The position numbers were made by a program, and so were the translations under genes. Below, piece by piece: positions 10,660 to 22,875 of a stretch of 64,000 bases of DNA. The stretch spans positions 47,484,383 through 47,548,382 of the forward strand of contig NC_052133.2 of NCBI RefSeq assembly GCF_016086655.4, in the 5' to 3' direction. Source of the stretch: Lepeophtheirus salmonis. Lineage: Eukaryota; Arthropoda; Copepoda; Siphonostomatoida; Caligidae. Within the stretch, counting starts at the first letter, position 1, and each line of letters begins with the position of its first letter. Under the pieces are notes generated by a model. The model was given only the letters and a program-made list of their open reading frames with translations. It made no database searches and had not been told where the DNA came from.

Positions 10660-11304
10660 AAATGGCTTTATGGAGCTCTTATTAGGGCGGAAAGATTTGT
10701 GTACGAACAATGTACATTAAGGTGTCCCACAAAAATATAAGTAGAATCTTTTTCCCAAACAGTATTCTATCAGTATATAAAATTCAGTAATTGTTGAAAT
10801 GACTACACTATAATATAATCATACTGTCCTTGTCCAGCAAAATACTGTATCTGACATTAATCTAATTATACAGGAGAGCCAAAAAAGTAATGTTGTACAG
10901 TCTAATATACACATTACTATTTATTCTAGAGTAACTTTGTTTTGACATGTGACAGTAAATGACATGATCTTTCAGCCATTTGCATGCAAGCTAATTTTGC
11001 CAATCACATGAAGAAGGTATGTATTTATTATTTTAACACTTTTTCACGGACTAAATGCCTAATTATTTAAATAAACCAAATATTTAAAAGTATTTTTTTC
11101 TGCAATTTGCATTTAAGTATTAAATGTCCCCTACACTTGAGTCATAGTTAAAGTTTAAGCTCAAGTAGGTGCATTGAGACCTTGTTCTAGAGATTTAAAA
11201 ACTCATATTTGTGTATTTGAGATCAAATAAAAAAATAGGGTATGCATTTTGCATTTTTACGGGGTAAAATTTGCTTTATATGCCATGGGATATTATAGTA
11301 CACG
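10660..11304. other. Unassigned non-coding stretch
   Basis: AT-rich, with no supported coding frame or repeat ends. Confidence 0.35.
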
Positions 11305-11455
11305 CAATCAAGCCTGATTAACGGCTACTTGGTTCAAGAGGGTCAAATCACTCAGTGGTCATATCCACTTTTTAAAATTACAATTTTTACAAGATATAAA
11401 ATTAAGGTTTAAGAGATCATTTGCACAAAGCGGTCGTTTAATACAAGTTTGACTG
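11305..11455. mobile_element. MITE, 151 bp, CAGTCAAACCTG-type ends
   Basis: The left end is CAATCAAGCCTGATTAACGG. The reverse complement of the right end is CAGTCAAACTTGTATTAAAC. The inner motif AAGCGGTC is shared with 40208-40386 and with the single end at 50563. No coding capacity. The TIR style resembles MITEs common in invertebrates, but I cannot assign a superfamily. Confidence 0.65.
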
Positions 11456-12157
11456 TAAATTAAACCCTTTCAAAATAGCAACACAATGGAATTTTAAATG
11501 TGGGTGTGCAAATTCTCAGTATTTCGGTCACTTTAAGCAAATATATTATGTAGGTAAATAGTATTTATGAGATATTGATAATGACACCTGCACATTATCA
11601 AGGTCGAAGAATTGGGGAATGTTAGATATGAAGACGACATTACAGTGTTCTTAAACTATTTATATTTAGTTTATTAATTGATTGATTAATTATAATTAAA
11701 CAGCAAAATGGAGTAAAAGCTTTAATTAAAATAAATAGTTGATGCTTTATAAACAAAACATAATGTACCTCAGTATTTTTTTATTTCTCAGCCATTGAAA
11801 GGAGGGTGTACAGAGGTGTTCGAACTAACTTCGGTCTGGACTGGATCGCAGTAAAATAATTGAAGTCAATGCTATTGTTCGAGTCGTAACACAACACTAC
11901 AAAACTTGCAGACGTTACTCCTTTGACTTCTCAAAAGAAAAGTTATGTATTAAAAGGGAAAAACCACGTCACATAATATATATTTAGATATGAAACTGTT
12001 CAATTTTTGGGACAATATCCCTCCCCCTTCTCAAGCATAAATACTTTTTTCCTGGGGACAGTAACAAAACTGACATTAACAAAGTTAAAGTGATTATAAA
12101 CTCAATAAGATTCTTAAAATCTATAAGAAGTAAGACAATGACAATTTATGTAAACAA
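11456..12157. other. Unassigned, with a possible GGTCTGGA fragment
   Basis: CTTCGGTCTGGACTGGATCG near 11830 weakly resembles the GACCGAAT family. Nothing else recognised. Confidence 0.3.
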
Positions 12158-12158
12158 A

Positions 12159-12707
12159 TTAAATCTCAAAGTGGCCACCCTTGGCCTCCACCATGGCATT
12201 GATCTTGGGCATAGCAGGTCTTCTTCACGTATTCATCCGACATGTCAGTCCCCTCCTTCTCCACAACAACATTTAGGGCATCCATATTGGAGGTAGCACA
12301 TACCTTCTTATCGACGGCAGCCCAGAACTCATTGTCAAGAAAGTTGTAGTTTGGTGTGGATGGAGGTCACATGGACCAATGTCAATTCCCATCTTGTCTG
12401 TTTTTCGGCGTTGCCCTCCACTTGTTGTCGTCCTTCAGCTTTTTAATCTGGGAAATGTGACCCTTAGAGCAAGAGACGAATCAAAAGATCTCGGTACAAC
12501 TCATTCCTGCATCAAGAAGCACTAACACAGGATTTCTTTTGGCCTCTATCTCAGTTGTCCTTTGTCTGATGAAGAAATGTATTTCACAATAATTGTTTTT
12601 GTTTTATTGCTCTAAAAGTTAATATTACGGTCTAAAAATGGGTAAACTATTTATTAAGTCAATAAAACCATTCCAAAGTTTCATTCACAATTCGTTGGGA
12701 CACTCAG
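12159..12707 (-). pseudogene. Internally deleted mariner relic (third subfamily)
   Basis: The minus strand begins just inside a terminus reading CTGAGTGTCCCAACGAATTG after TA (12708-12709). It gives an N-terminal helix-turn-helix piece (AKRNPVLVLLDAGMSCTEIF, then ISQIKKLKDDNKW). It jumps to the catalytic end (PPSTPNYNFLDNEFWAAVDK, MSDEYVKKTC, INAMVEAKGGHFEI) and a stop at 12159-12161. The middle with the first two catalytic Asp is deleted. Frameshifts and stops are present. The left terminal repeat was not found. Confidence 0.8.
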
Positions 12708-12779
12708 TAGTAGAAAGGATCAAGTTTAGCCGGTCAACCTACCCCTCTGCAGCTAAAGGGCAATCTATTATCTATTATA

Positions 12780-13500
12780 CACCACATACATACAAAAAAA
12801 TGACTTAAAATATCATATATGGGCCGGTATTAGAGTCATAAAAACGGAGAATTTCCACCCAAAATTACTATTATAAAAAAAAAAAAAAGAATTAAAATGG
12901 CATGTACGACGGCAAAAAATCGTCTGATAGGCAAAAGTTTTAATTTCTTTGATTGTTCTCAGCAGATAAGTTCTTTTTTGATGAGTAAAATATTAATCCA
13001 CAAACGGGCCAGTCTACTGTATACATAACTAATTAGGTAGTATAAGCACCAACTTCAGTTCAACCTACGCTGATGTTGCTATGGGCTGCCTAATATAAAA
13101 TATATACCATCTTTGACTTATAGAAGTCATCGATTACGGCCCTAGTTGAAGTGAGATAATGGTGGAACAAAAATAAGGAGAATCTTTGATAAAACGGATA
13201 AATCTTAAATCATGGCGTACAACATTTCTTAATAATAAACTACAATTTTTGACTTTTTAACGAAAAAATCATATTTTTTATTATTACAAGGGCCAGTACC
13301 ACGTGGAAAAATCGTTTTTTCATTATCCTCAGGAGAAAAGTTCCTTTACGGAGGGGAGAGAGGGTTAAAATGTTCACCCAAAGCCTAGAAGTCTACTGTA
13401 TAATTAAATAAGTAGCATCAACTCTAGGTCACCTATTACGATGTTGCTATATACCTATGTAATATATACGCAGTGGAACTTATTTATAGATTTTCTAGGT
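12780..13500 (+). repeat. Two tandem units of about 380 bp
   Basis: GTCTACTGTATA plus GATGTTGCTAT occurs at 13012-13095 and again at 13391-13455. AATCGT...TTCTCAGCAGATAAGTTC near 12917-12973 parallels AATCGTTTTTTCATTATCCTCAGGAGAAAAG near 13307-13340. The AATCGTCTGATAGG and CTCAGCAGA motifs link it to the family at 160-1440. Confidence 0.6.
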
Positions 13501-13559
13501 ATCTACATACTTACATAGCAATAAAAAAATAATTTATATTGTGCATACGATGTATGAGG

Positions 13560-13800
13560 AAAAAAAAAAGAGCTACACTCTGTGAGTGTTTCAGACAGCG
13601 GTTGGACAAACTGTGTCTAGAAAAACTAGTACCTTACGACTTTTTTCTCCCCTCTTCTTTTCTTACTCTCCGTTTCTTTTCTTGAAACAATCTCTGCAAC
13701 GACTGAGTGCCGCGGCGTGCACTCAGCTCTGTCTCTTCTTTCAAATACTTGCTTCTTCACCCCTTTTCATTCTTTTCTCATTATAATGAGTATGTTCTTA
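13560..13800 (+). other. GC-richer pyrimidine-rich block, possible transcript leader
   Basis: This block has more G+C and CpG than its surroundings, long C/T tracts, and a hairpin CTGAGTGC/GCACTCAG around CGCGGCGT near 13706. A 66-codon frame begins at 13586 but is a low-complexity Ser/Leu/Phe product. It could be a promoter or 5' leader of a gene outside my recognition. The evidence is compositional only. Confidence 0.25.
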
Positions 13801-13887
13801 TAGTATGATCATATATGTGGACAGTAGATACAAACAAACAATCTTGAATTGAACTTAGAAAATCCAATATATATATACCTTTTTTAT

Positions 13888-14120
13888 TTGCTTTATGGAG
13901 CAGAGTACCCCTTTTCAAGCCATTGCTTAGCTTGAACAGAATCATTTCCCATCAAGAAGCACTGTAAAATTTAAACACATAAATTGTTTTTGACCCATTG
14001 TTTTGGAAATAACAAAAGAAGCGTATCACTTAGCACAATAACTCACAAATTAAATCAAAGATATTCATGAAATTACAGCAGCTGTCCTTTGAAGCTTGTT
14101 AATAACTCAAAATGAAAGGA
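13888..14120 (+). repeat. Dispersed repeat, partner of 3517-3760
   Basis: GCTTTATGGAGCAGAGTACC, CTTTTCAAGCCATTGCTTAG, TTGTTTTGGAAATAAC and CACTTAGCACAATAACTCAC follow the same order as in the partner. Confidence 0.7.
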
Positions 14121-14364
14121 ATAATAATTAAAAAATAGCCCATCTATGTCAAAAGTCCGGGACTTTTTCGTCCATGTGCTAGCATTTAATAATAGAAACT
14201 TTAATTCCTGTCGGTATTGCAATTCCTATGGTCTAAACAGTAAAATAAGACCGTGTATCTGAATCTAACCCTACAGTAAACATCTGAGAGGCTCACACAA
14301 TATACCCTACAACTTCAATAGCTTAATACTTAATGAACCTAGGGCCTCGTTTTTACAAGTCTCC

Positions 14365-14990
14365 TATGTAATAATTTGAGAAATAATCCCAAACCCTGCT
14401 AGAATTAAAGTATACACCTCGGAATGACAAAAAAATCAAAATGAGTGTTGGTATAAAATAGAACAAAAATGTATTCAAATTTCAAAGGTTTCTAGTATTA
14501 CATATATGTACATAGTGCTCAATATGTTAGAGGCAGAACTGCAACTCCTTGGGATTTATCCCAAGATCTTGGAATATACATATTTTCAGCTACGTTAAGG
14601 ATGATTTATATCGTAATATCTGAATCTTAAGGATTTTATATAGGCAATCATGATTGATTTCATTCGTTTGATTATATTCACTTTATCTTCAAACTTTGAT
14701 TATCTTAATCGTTCAGAGTTTACAACTCGTGCCCAGTCGTTTTCCATTCGTCCAGAGTTCTTTTCGTTTAAACTGACTTTAATTATAGCTAAGCGATATA
14801 TTAGAGAAAAGGTGGAACATGTTCGAACAGCAGCCTTCTTTAGCCTTAACAACGAAACTTGAAAAGAACTCATGAACGATGTAAGGATAGGCTTAAAACG
14901 CAAAAGAAAATGATTTTATACACATATCAGCAGATGTTAATGAAGGTGTAGAATAATATGAAATATATAACTGAGTCTGTTCTAATTCTT
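14365..14990 (+). repeat. About 625-bp dispersed repeat, inverted partner at 27280-27905
   Basis: In reverse complement the partner shows the same order: AATAATTTGAGAAAT, ACAAAAAAATCAAAA or CCAAAAAATCAAAA, TTTCTAGTAT, ATCCCAAGATCTT, GATGATTT, GAGTTTACAA, GTTTCGTTATTAAGGC, and CATTTTCTT...ATCTGCTGATATGTGTATAAAATCA. Frames of about 70 codons on both strands inside it (14650-14903) have no recognisable domain and are not supported by conservation in the partner. Confidence 0.75.
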
Positions 14991-15179
14991 GTTTTTTTTT
15001 TAATAATCAAATTTGGCTACATTAATCATTCTAGCTTGCTTTTATATTGACGGGCCATATAAAGGCCTCGAAGATTATATCCTGGCACCAAATATCTATA
15101 TTTTTAAATCCTGTGTAATATACAGACAAAACACATTTATTCAGTTTAATTTCGTCATAGTGAAAGAATTATAGTCGGA

Positions 15180-15315
15180 GCTGCTGGAAATTCAGTTCAC
15201 AGAGTAGGAAAGGAGATACGTGGTTATGTGACCAAGGATCAGTGGCCACCCAGCATCCTCTATCTTAATCCAATGGTTTATTATGTCTGAGACTACCTTG
15301 AGGTATATACCATCG
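15180..15315 (+). pseudogene. Short mariner transposase fragment
   Basis: TKDQWPPSILYLNPMVYYV followed by a stop at about 15290 matches the WPPSSPDLNPMDYYVW block around the third catalytic Asp of mariner transposases. Here SPDL is ILYL and MDYY is MVYY, so the catalytic Asp is lost. No ends are visible. Confidence 0.6.
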
Positions 15316-16790
15316 ATGTTGCGGGCAATTATATGGAGTAAGTTTTAATACATTTTATGTTGTTTTGTCTACATACGAGAGAGGACACGGATTTCATCCT
15401 CGAGCTCTGTACATATATAATGAATAATTCCACAATGCCACAAGGAGAAGCGGGACAAACAGAGAAAAGCACGAGAAAATACAGAAGGAATGAATGAGTT
15501 CTTTCCTTTCTTACAACCTTTAGATGGATTTTCCTTCCATGCAACTTCAAGAAACATATAATAAAACCCCGGTTGGATGCGCCTTTCTATATATGTATAT
15601 GAAAGAACTTTCTCTCATACATAATTCTGCACTGAATCACACCCCCACCTCTCTGCTCTAGAAATAACAATCATAATAAAAAGAACTAGGCCCCCTTTCT
15701 TCCTCCCCAACTTCTGTTCCCTTTCCAAAAAAAATATAAAAAAATCGATTGCAATCCATAAATCATTGCACGTAACAAACACAAAAAACAGAGCAAGCAC
15801 CTTATTTTTTTCCACCCACATCACGGGATTATTGAACAGTAATATATTCCCGGGTTATTCAACTATGGGACCACTTAGGGGTTTCAGGTGGGTTACTATT
15901 TATATCCTCCGTGTACACGGAATTTATCTCTAAGAACTTTGTTTAGTATAATCTTCAAACCTCAACAATAATCCCTTTCAAAATAAAGAAGTAATGCGAT
16001 TTCCGAATGCATCTTGTTTAAGACAGAGGAAATGCCACATGAGTAATTTGCAGGCTTTCAAAATTTAATTGATCAGGACATTTTCACTCCTACGAAAAAC
16101 AACAACCAGATTTTAAATCACAGAACCTCTTCATTTTGAAACGGGGAGTTGTTGATGTTTGAAGATTATAAAAATCAAAGTTTTTATTGTCTATACACGT
16201 ATGATAGATTTGGTAACCCTCCTATATTGAAATTGGAGACAGCGTTAGCAGAGAGTCAAAGTTCAATTATTACAACCTTCTAATAATAAGAAATTCACTT
16301 TGCCTCTGGAAATTATCCGAATATTCCAAAAAAGTACGGATTCCTCTCCTCCTACTCTAGTAATATATTCTTTGAGTCATTTCGTTTCACTTTGCCAGGT
16401 TATTTCCTTATTGTTGAAAGGTTGCGATAATAGAATTTCAATTGTTCACTGTCCCCAATTTCGAGATAGAAAGAAAAAGTTTGACGTGCGGGCAAAGACT
16501 CTTTAAAAAAGGTCAAAAAAGGCTCATTTTATTTTCTTAACATTTTTATTTGATGGAAGTGGTAAACATTATGTTAAAAAGCACACGTGGGTTATGAATG
16601 ACCCCTATTATGACTGAGAGAGGTCCCAATTAAACGAGTTCCTATGTATGTAGGTATAGGTTTTTGTTACGAGCTCGGGGATATGACAGTTGTTTTTTTA
16701 ATTAAATATTTTATGAGTTAGTTTTTTTTATATAAAATAGAATTTTTCTTTCTTTGGATGAGCTAAGACATTTATTAGCCAGGGCATAAA
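15316..16790. other. Unassigned stretch
   Basis: Overlapping minus-strand frames at 15329-15824 and a plus frame at 16300-16506 show no domain. The first group reads through C/T- or G/A-rich sequence. I do not support a gene. Confidence 0.3.
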
Positions 16791-16889
16791 AAAACTAGTG
16801 AATGTCGTGATCATTTAAGCAATATCTTAATAATATTTTAAGTAAATAAAGTACAGTTTTAAGATCATATTTAGGGACAAAGTTCACGA

Positions 16890-17035
16890 AAAAGGTTAAC
16901 TTCTTACACAGTTTACACAGTAGAAGAACAGGCCGGGAGACATTGTAAGTCATCTTCCTCGAGGCCACAGTCTGCTCTACGATGGCGTTCCGGGACAATC
17001 CCGTGCGGAAGTGCGTTATTATCTTAACTAAGGCG
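16890..17035 (-). pseudogene. Possible mariner N-terminal helix-turn-helix fragment
   Basis: The minus-strand peptide includes KIITHFRTGLSRNAIVEQ and SRKMTYNVSRPVL. It resembles the mariner N-terminal pattern of a helix plus an R(R/K)TVYN recognition helix. The match is short and there are no termini or catalytic parts, so it could be chance. Confidence 0.35.
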
Positions 17036-17039
17036 ACTA

Positions 17040-18015
17040 AGAAAATGTTTTTCGTATCGATCGACAGTTAAATATGTGTTCTACTACATTTCTTATACGA
17101 AAATTGTAAAAAAATGAATCTTAACCTTTGAAAATTTGTATAATAGAGATGATGAAACAATAAGAGTTGGCCCGGTTTCCAAAACTCTTAGGAATAAATT
17201 GTTTCTACCCGCATGATCGATGTGGTAACCCACCTTCATTGTGTAAGTGTTCATATAGCTCCATTATTAACAATGATTTATGAATTTATCACAAAGATTA
17301 TATAAACAATGCTCCATCTTAACATAATATATATTTTCATACCTTAAATGGCTAAGATGTCAAAAATGACACCAAGTAATTAGAACTCTAATTTTTTTAA
17401 ATGAGATGTGATATATTTTCTAAGGTATTAATTAAAAAAACAAAACACCAGTCATAATTATAACAATATATGTACAAAACAAATTCAAAAACATTTGACT
17501 ATTTTTTTTTTTTTTAAATTAAAAAATTATGTTGAAAAAATAAATCATTGTCATGAAATAAGAGAAATTTGCTCCGATTAGTAGAACTGGAAAAAAATAA
17601 ACTGCAAAACATTCTAGTGTTAAGGTGGATTCATAACTTGACGTGTTGCACTTTTTTTAAAAAGATATTTGTCCAACGAATAACGGAGGGAAAAACTCTA
17701 AAAATAAGTACAACGGATCAAGTTTAGAAGACACCTTTGTCAAGGCTCCAGATTATAAAAAAAGTTAAAAACCCTTACATTAGATCAACAATATTTTTTA
17801 GTTTAAAAAAAAAAAAAGTAATTTTTTTTATATATATGGCTCGTCAAGACAAAAGCAAGCTAGAATTATTTTACTCAAAATTGAGTGTGAATTACATTTC
17901 TATTATTATTCAACGAATTATCGTGAATTTCTAGCAATAAATTATTCTTATAAGCCCTTTGGGTGAGTATTAAATTGCACTTCAAGTAGTCAAAATTAAT
18001 CTTCACCATACAATA
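17040..18015. other. Unassigned stretch
   Basis: AT-rich, with no repeat partner recognised. The 65-codon frame at 17737 is Lys/Ile/Phe-rich noise. Confidence 0.35.
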
Positions 18016-18020
18016 ATGAA

Positions 18021-18093
18021 ACGACATAGCTCAATGGACAACGCATTCGAGAGAAATTATTGTCTTGAACTCAATGTGCGTAGGTTTGCGTCT
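18021..18093 (+). repeat. tRNA-derived SINE head, second copy
   Basis: ACGACATAGCTCAATGGACA carries the A-box. GAGAGAAATTATTGTCTTGA and the degraded B-box GGTTTGCGTCT match the minus-strand copy at 9097-9174 in order and spacing. The surrounding sequences differ, so the two are independent copies. Confidence 0.7.
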
Positions 18094-18109
18094 TGGTCAT
18101 TCTTAGAGA

Positions 18110-18805
18110 AGGAAATATACTTAATGTATATAGACTTCAAAGGTCATTCATAGGTCAGATGGAGTAATTGTAAAATGAACGTTAAACAAAAATTGGTGGT
18201 TGTAATTTGAAAGGCTGTATCGGGGCCAATATTAGTATTTTAAATAAAATAAAGGTTCTAAACTATGGCTAAAATTCTTGGGTATGTCAAGTTATCCCAG
18301 TTATTAGAATACAGGGCCTTTCATTGACTCAAATATGTCTATGAAATATTAGACACTATGTATATATAAAGTACAAAAAGGTTTTTTTTCTATAGAGTCT
18401 TTTTAAGTTGATCATCAATTCTGTTAAATTTCAATATACGAGTATACCTATGTGCATGTATAGGTATGAATGCGTCCTTAGCTTTATTAGAGTAATACCT
18501 GTACTCAAACCACTATAAGGAAATCATACAAAAATAGGTAAAAACGTGCAAGTTACCTTAAAAGGAACTAAATCTACTTGAATAATACTTCTAATTAGTA
18601 TTTATTCCTTTATCCAAAAAGAAGAATAAAATGGAACCAGTTGAACAATTTTACAGCTCATGGTTATAGGAGAGCCTATTGATTGACTCATTATTCGATG
18701 TGAGCGAAGAATAAAGGGAACTTTTTGATCAGTAGAAGAACGACATCAAATCAAGTGGAAATCCCATATGATGACGGATTAGTCATAAAACTTGATAAGA
18801 AACGG
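18110..18805. other. Unassigned stretch
   Basis: Nothing recognised. Confidence 0.35.
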
Positions 18806-19185
18806 CGTCCGCAGGAATGGGTTGGAGGGGCTATGACCCCCCTTAATATCCTAATTTCTAAAAAATAATACTTTTTATAAAAGGGTGAAGATTTTTGAGA
18901 TAAAATAATAATTATTTTTTTTTGTTGATAGTTATGGATTTTTGATTTTTTTCAAAAATATTTAATATTTATAATTTAAATTTTGAAACAAAAATTATAT
19001 ACTTTTTTAATCAGGAATGGATTTTTGAATTTTTTTTAAAAAAATTTTTTGCTGAGAGTTATGGACTTTTGAAATATTCTTCGAAAAAATTAAATTTTTT
19101 ATAAACAGCCTGTGGGTTTTGGATTTTTTTCCCAAAAAATTTTAGTTTTTTGATTTTTTTGGAAAAAAATCCAAATACCATTTGC
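18806..19185 (-). repeat. AT-rich foldback repeat with GC-rich end
   Basis: It starts GGCGTCCGCAGGAATGGG, then GGAGGGGCTATGACCCCCCT, then an A/T body with repeated GGATTTTTGA and its complement. This is the reverse orientation of the copies at 22876-23243 and 63020-63266. Confidence 0.65.
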
Positions 19186-19212
19186 TCAATTGATATGTGT
19201 ACAATATATGTA

Positions 19213-19640
19213 CAGGGTGCAATATTTATTTAATAACCAACACAATTTATTTTATCCTAAATTAATCATCGGATTTTAATGAAAACCAGTGTTAAAGGAA
19301 AGTGGAATAAACTTTTTATTAGTATTACTCAATATCTTGGCCTTTGGCGTCAATAAATGCCTCAACTCCACCTCTAAAATTGGAGCAGGTTTTGATGACA
19401 GTGTCCTGGGGTAGATTCAGGCGTTTCCCTTGAATCCTGCACATTAGATCGGATTTTGTGTTGGAAGGATGTGCCGTTCATCTACACTCTACACAAAAAA
19501 GTCCACAGTGTGGAAGTCCAGTGAGCTTGGAGGCCAAAAACTGGGTCCGAGAAAGTCAAAAGTATATGACAACTAAGTAAATGTTTTCTTTACAGTGTGG
19601 CATGGAGAAGATTCATAATCCCCTCCAGACTCTTCCAGTC
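19213..19640 (-). pseudogene. Mariner transposase 3' relic (fourth subfamily)
   Basis: On the minus strand DTVIKTCSNFRGGVEAFIDA and KGQDIE lead to a stop at 19325-19327, the typical mariner C-terminus. Upstream pieces (TQFLASKLTGLPH and RETPE) are degraded traces of the third-Asp region. An outer boundary TA then CAGGGTGCAATA is at 19211. Stops and shifts abound. The other terminus was not found. Confidence 0.75.
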
Positions 19641-19897
19641 CCGGTTTAAGAAGTTTGCAATTTCAACATTATCTAGTACGGCACGGATTGTAACAAGGAC
19701 ACTCGTATTTTCCACGATTGTGGAAAACAAAATGATTATCGTGATATAAAAGTACTCATCAAAAAAAAAAAAAAAATTAAATGTTCAAATTTTTTCAATT
19801 TGTCTTTAAAAAAAGAATCCTTCAAATTTAGTCTCTTCTAAGTTCCAAGTCTATAACTTAAGGGAGGGGGGTAAAATGTCCATAAATCTAATAAAAT

Positions 19898-19966
19898 CTT
19901 GAACCGCTGAGTCCCACTGGTTCAGCCCACGCGAATAATCCTTCCTATTGAGCTATAAAAGGATTA
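19898..19966 (-). repeat. Possible degraded tRNA-like sequence
   Basis: On the minus strand TATAGCTCAATAGGAAGG resembles an A-box and D arm. About 50 nt later GCGGTTCAAGATT resembles a B-box. Spacing fits a tRNA head, but stems are poor and no second copy was found. Confidence 0.3.
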
Positions 19967-19994
19967 TTAGCGTATGGAAAGTAATAAGCTTATA

Positions 19995-20475
19995 TCTCCA
20001 GGGTTAAGCCTAGAGCCATTTTTAACTTGAGTTTTAAATAAAAGATAAATGCAGAGTAATATTTTTAATATCGAGACGACTAGTGCCCTCCTACAACTGC
20101 AACTGATCAAACAACCCCTCTGTCTTTAAATCCTAGTGACATCACTGATCCCCTACTTCAAGCCCTCTAATATGATAATAATTTACTAAGGCGCCATGAT
20201 ATAAACAAACCATGCTAGGGCTAAATGAAAAAGGCTCAAATAAGTGAAATCCCAAACCTAAGGCAAGACCTGTTTTCGAATGACTAAATGTGCATTTTTT
20301 GTACAACCATGCGAAATTGCAAGAAGCATCATAGAATCACCGGGATAATACCGTCACATGCGAAAAAAGTGAAAAAAAAAGAAAAGAAAAAAAGGAGAAA
20401 ACTGCAAGTTGTATACGAATGTATTAGCATAAAATTTATCAAACTTGATGCTAAGTTGCAAAAGTACATGTTCTA
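19995..20475 (+). repeat. About 480-bp dispersed repeat (uninterrupted copy)
   Basis: It aligns with 24250-24985 from CCAGGGTTAAGCCTAGA to AGCATAAAATTTAT. Nearly identical stretches include GTGCCCTCCTACAACTGCAA and AACAACCCCTCTGTCTTTAA. The 285-bp MITE of the other copy is missing here, so this is its empty site (around 20172-20190). No coding content is supported. Confidence 0.8.
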
Positions 20476-20539
20476 AACATTGTACTGATATACTTTACGA
20501 TAATGACGCAGACCCGTCAATGTCCGCAGGATTAGATAT

Positions 20540-20690
20540 TTTTTTGGGGGGTCTTGTTTTAATCCCTTTTTTCTCATTACAATGTTTCTTCCAAATCAAT
20601 TTTTTTTTTCTTGGCCATGATAAAATTCTTTAATTTATGGAAGAGGGGCTACAACCCCCCCCCCACCCTGCAGACGCCCCTAATAAGCCC
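20540..20690 (+). repeat. AT-rich repeat end with GGGGCTACAACCCC
   Basis: GAAGAGGGGCTACAACCCCC followed by CCCTGCAGACGCCCCT is the GC-rich terminus of the foldback family. Confidence 0.6.
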
Positions 20691-20819
20691 CCTCCCCCAA
20701 AGATACCTCCTTTTTAAAAACCCCATAAGCATGCCAATTAAGGACAACATTCTCTCATCAGAATATAAAATTAATACTCCCCCCCCAAAAAAACCAAACT
20801 TTTAAGGCTAAAAGGTCCA

Positions 20820-22020
20820 AATTTGGGCAGCGTATGAAATGATTAGAGCGAGGATATTTTTTGCTTTCAATATTTTCAGACCATTTAAGATGCAAAATTT
20901 CGATGGATTTTGATCAAATAGATACAACAAAGGATTTTAAATAGGGACATGCCTTGGTCTTCACAACAAGAGCAACACTTTTAAGGGACGAGACCCAGAT
21001 TTTAAAGAGTAAATAACTCTTTAACCCTAAGCATAAGTAAAAGATCCGTCATGACTTAAAGGATCAATGAACTCCCACATCCTTGACGTTCCCCCCAAAA
21101 AATAATGTAAAAGACTTGATTCGTTACTAAGGCCTTTTCTTTCTTTGGCCAAACAGATGAATTTCATTTATAATAAACAGGTTATTTAATTATACTCTGA
21201 TAACTAATTATTATTATAATATATATTAATAAATAAAATTTGTTTACCTTTTTCGAGTCTTGCTAGAGTAAAACAATTAAAAAAGGAGACTAGAAATAAT
21301 AAAAGGATCGTCGATGAGTCCACGAACCGGAAGAAATTCATTTTAATTTGAACATGATAAAAACACGTAAGAGATGTATTCTGTAGTATTATTTAATAAA
21401 CAGTGTCTATATAAACAGAATATGTATATATTTTTTTTCAATTTAAAAATTGTTAATTTCATTGAAATGCACAGAAAAGAGACGAAATGAAACGTCGCTC
21501 ATTGTCCTAAAGCAAAATGCACACTGAAATCTATGAAAGAGAATTTTTTGTTTTCTTTTCCTTTGACTACATCAATATATTTGAGTGCGTGAAAGGAGCG
21601 CGTTGCATATTATTCTTATAATAAGAGGAGAAGAATTGACATCAGCGCCACTTGCTCTTTAATTAATCATAAAAATCATTTTTTAAGTCTTTATTTTTAA
21701 TATCTATATTTTATAATATGAAAATACATAAATAATTTGTAAAAATATATACAATAAATATAAAATCTATATTATAGCAATGGTGTATGAAGACATGTGG
21801 CGCTGCAGGTTCAGTTCTCCATGTCCTTCAATGTTATGTCTGGTTCAAAATGCACTGTCGAATCAATAAAATACTAAAGAGAGCGCGCTCTTTTTATTCT
21901 TCTTTTGCGAAACTTTAATGTTAAAAAAAGACAAAAATACAATGAGTAAGTAAGGTATATTTATAGGATGAAAGGAATCTTCATAATAAGTGAAAGGATA
22001 AATATAAACTATGTTTTGTT
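20820..22020. other. Unassigned stretch
   Basis: No gene, paired repeat or terminus recognised. Confidence 0.35.
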
Positions 22021-22230
22021 ATGGATATATATGTGTGTTGCTCACGGTGTTTTATGAGGGATAATATGATAGTTGATATGATGCGCAAGTACATCATTTT
22101 TTTTGTCTGTTTTTATACGAGTATTTCACAGGCATCCACCGAGAGTGGGGTCTTTTCCTTCCCCCCTTTTGCCGGGCATGCATTTACTCGTATGAAAATA
22201 AAACAATATCATTCAAGTTACATGAACTAA
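22021..22230 (+). CDS. Hypothetical small open frame with signal-peptide-like start
   Basis: A 69-codon frame. Starting at the later methionines near 22078 it reads MMRKYIIFFVCFYTSISQA, a short basic start, a hydrophobic core and a small residue suitable for signal peptidase. A ~30-residue mature part (STESGVFSFPPFAGH and on) follows. Alternatively, the T-rich run and TTTCACAG ending at 22130 form a good 3' splice acceptor, in which case only the downstream part would be exon. I do not recognise the peptide. Chance remains likely in 64 kb. Confidence 0.25.
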   Translation: MDIYVCCSRCFMRDNMIVDMMRKYIIFFVCFYTSISQASTESGVFSFPPFAGHAFTRMKIKQYHSSYMN

Positions 22231-22689
22231 CATGCACACAACTTGGACGAGTATTCGGACGGACTCGTATTTCGTATTGTTCCTGATATTTTTAAGTGCT
22301 ATGAATCGCATAATAAGAAGGAGGTATAACGTGTGAGCAATGGGGTTGTCAGTTATGTTATAAATGATATGTAATTGTGAGCTGGTTTTGTTTCTTTTTT
22401 CTCCATTATCGAAAAAGGTCATGACACAGATATTTCATATTGTCTCTGAAAGGGAAAGCACTTCTCTCCCCTCTTGTTTCAAATTCATTTTCTCCCTTTT
22501 TCTGGCATCTCTTGGGTGTTCCAGTCAAGAAGCATTTTTATGTCTAAAAGACGATGCATAAAAGTCTGTTGCTAAGAACGTTTCTGGCTGATTGTGTAAA
22601 TGTATAATTTAATTTTTTTAAATTTTTTGAAAAAAATTTAATATTTATAAATTTCCTTCCAAAAATATTAAATTTTATAATAAAAAGAA

Positions 22690-22810
22690 ATAATAATAAG
22701 TTAAATATATTTTTACCTGTAAAGGGGTACTTGTGTTAAGTAAATATTTTAAAAGTGGTACATCACTAAAAAAAAAAAAAAAAAAAGGTTGAGAATCCCT
22801 GCAATAGGGA
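22690..22810 (-). repeat. hAT terminus (GGGATTCTCAACC type)
   Basis: On the minus strand CAGGGATTCTCAACC is followed by an oligo-T run, then GTGATGTACCACTTTTAAAA and AAGTACCCC. This is the familiar hAT terminal layout (CAGTGGTTCTCAAC then a GTACCAC/TACCCC block). Only one end is visible. Confidence 0.6.
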
Positions 22811-22875
22811 ACACAAACGATAATTATTAGTTGTGAGAGAAATTTTTTTTTAATCGGTGGATTTTTTTTTAACGC

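Noticed and set aside
12090..12296. 68-codon plus frame
   Set aside because: Antisense to the mariner relic 12159-12707.
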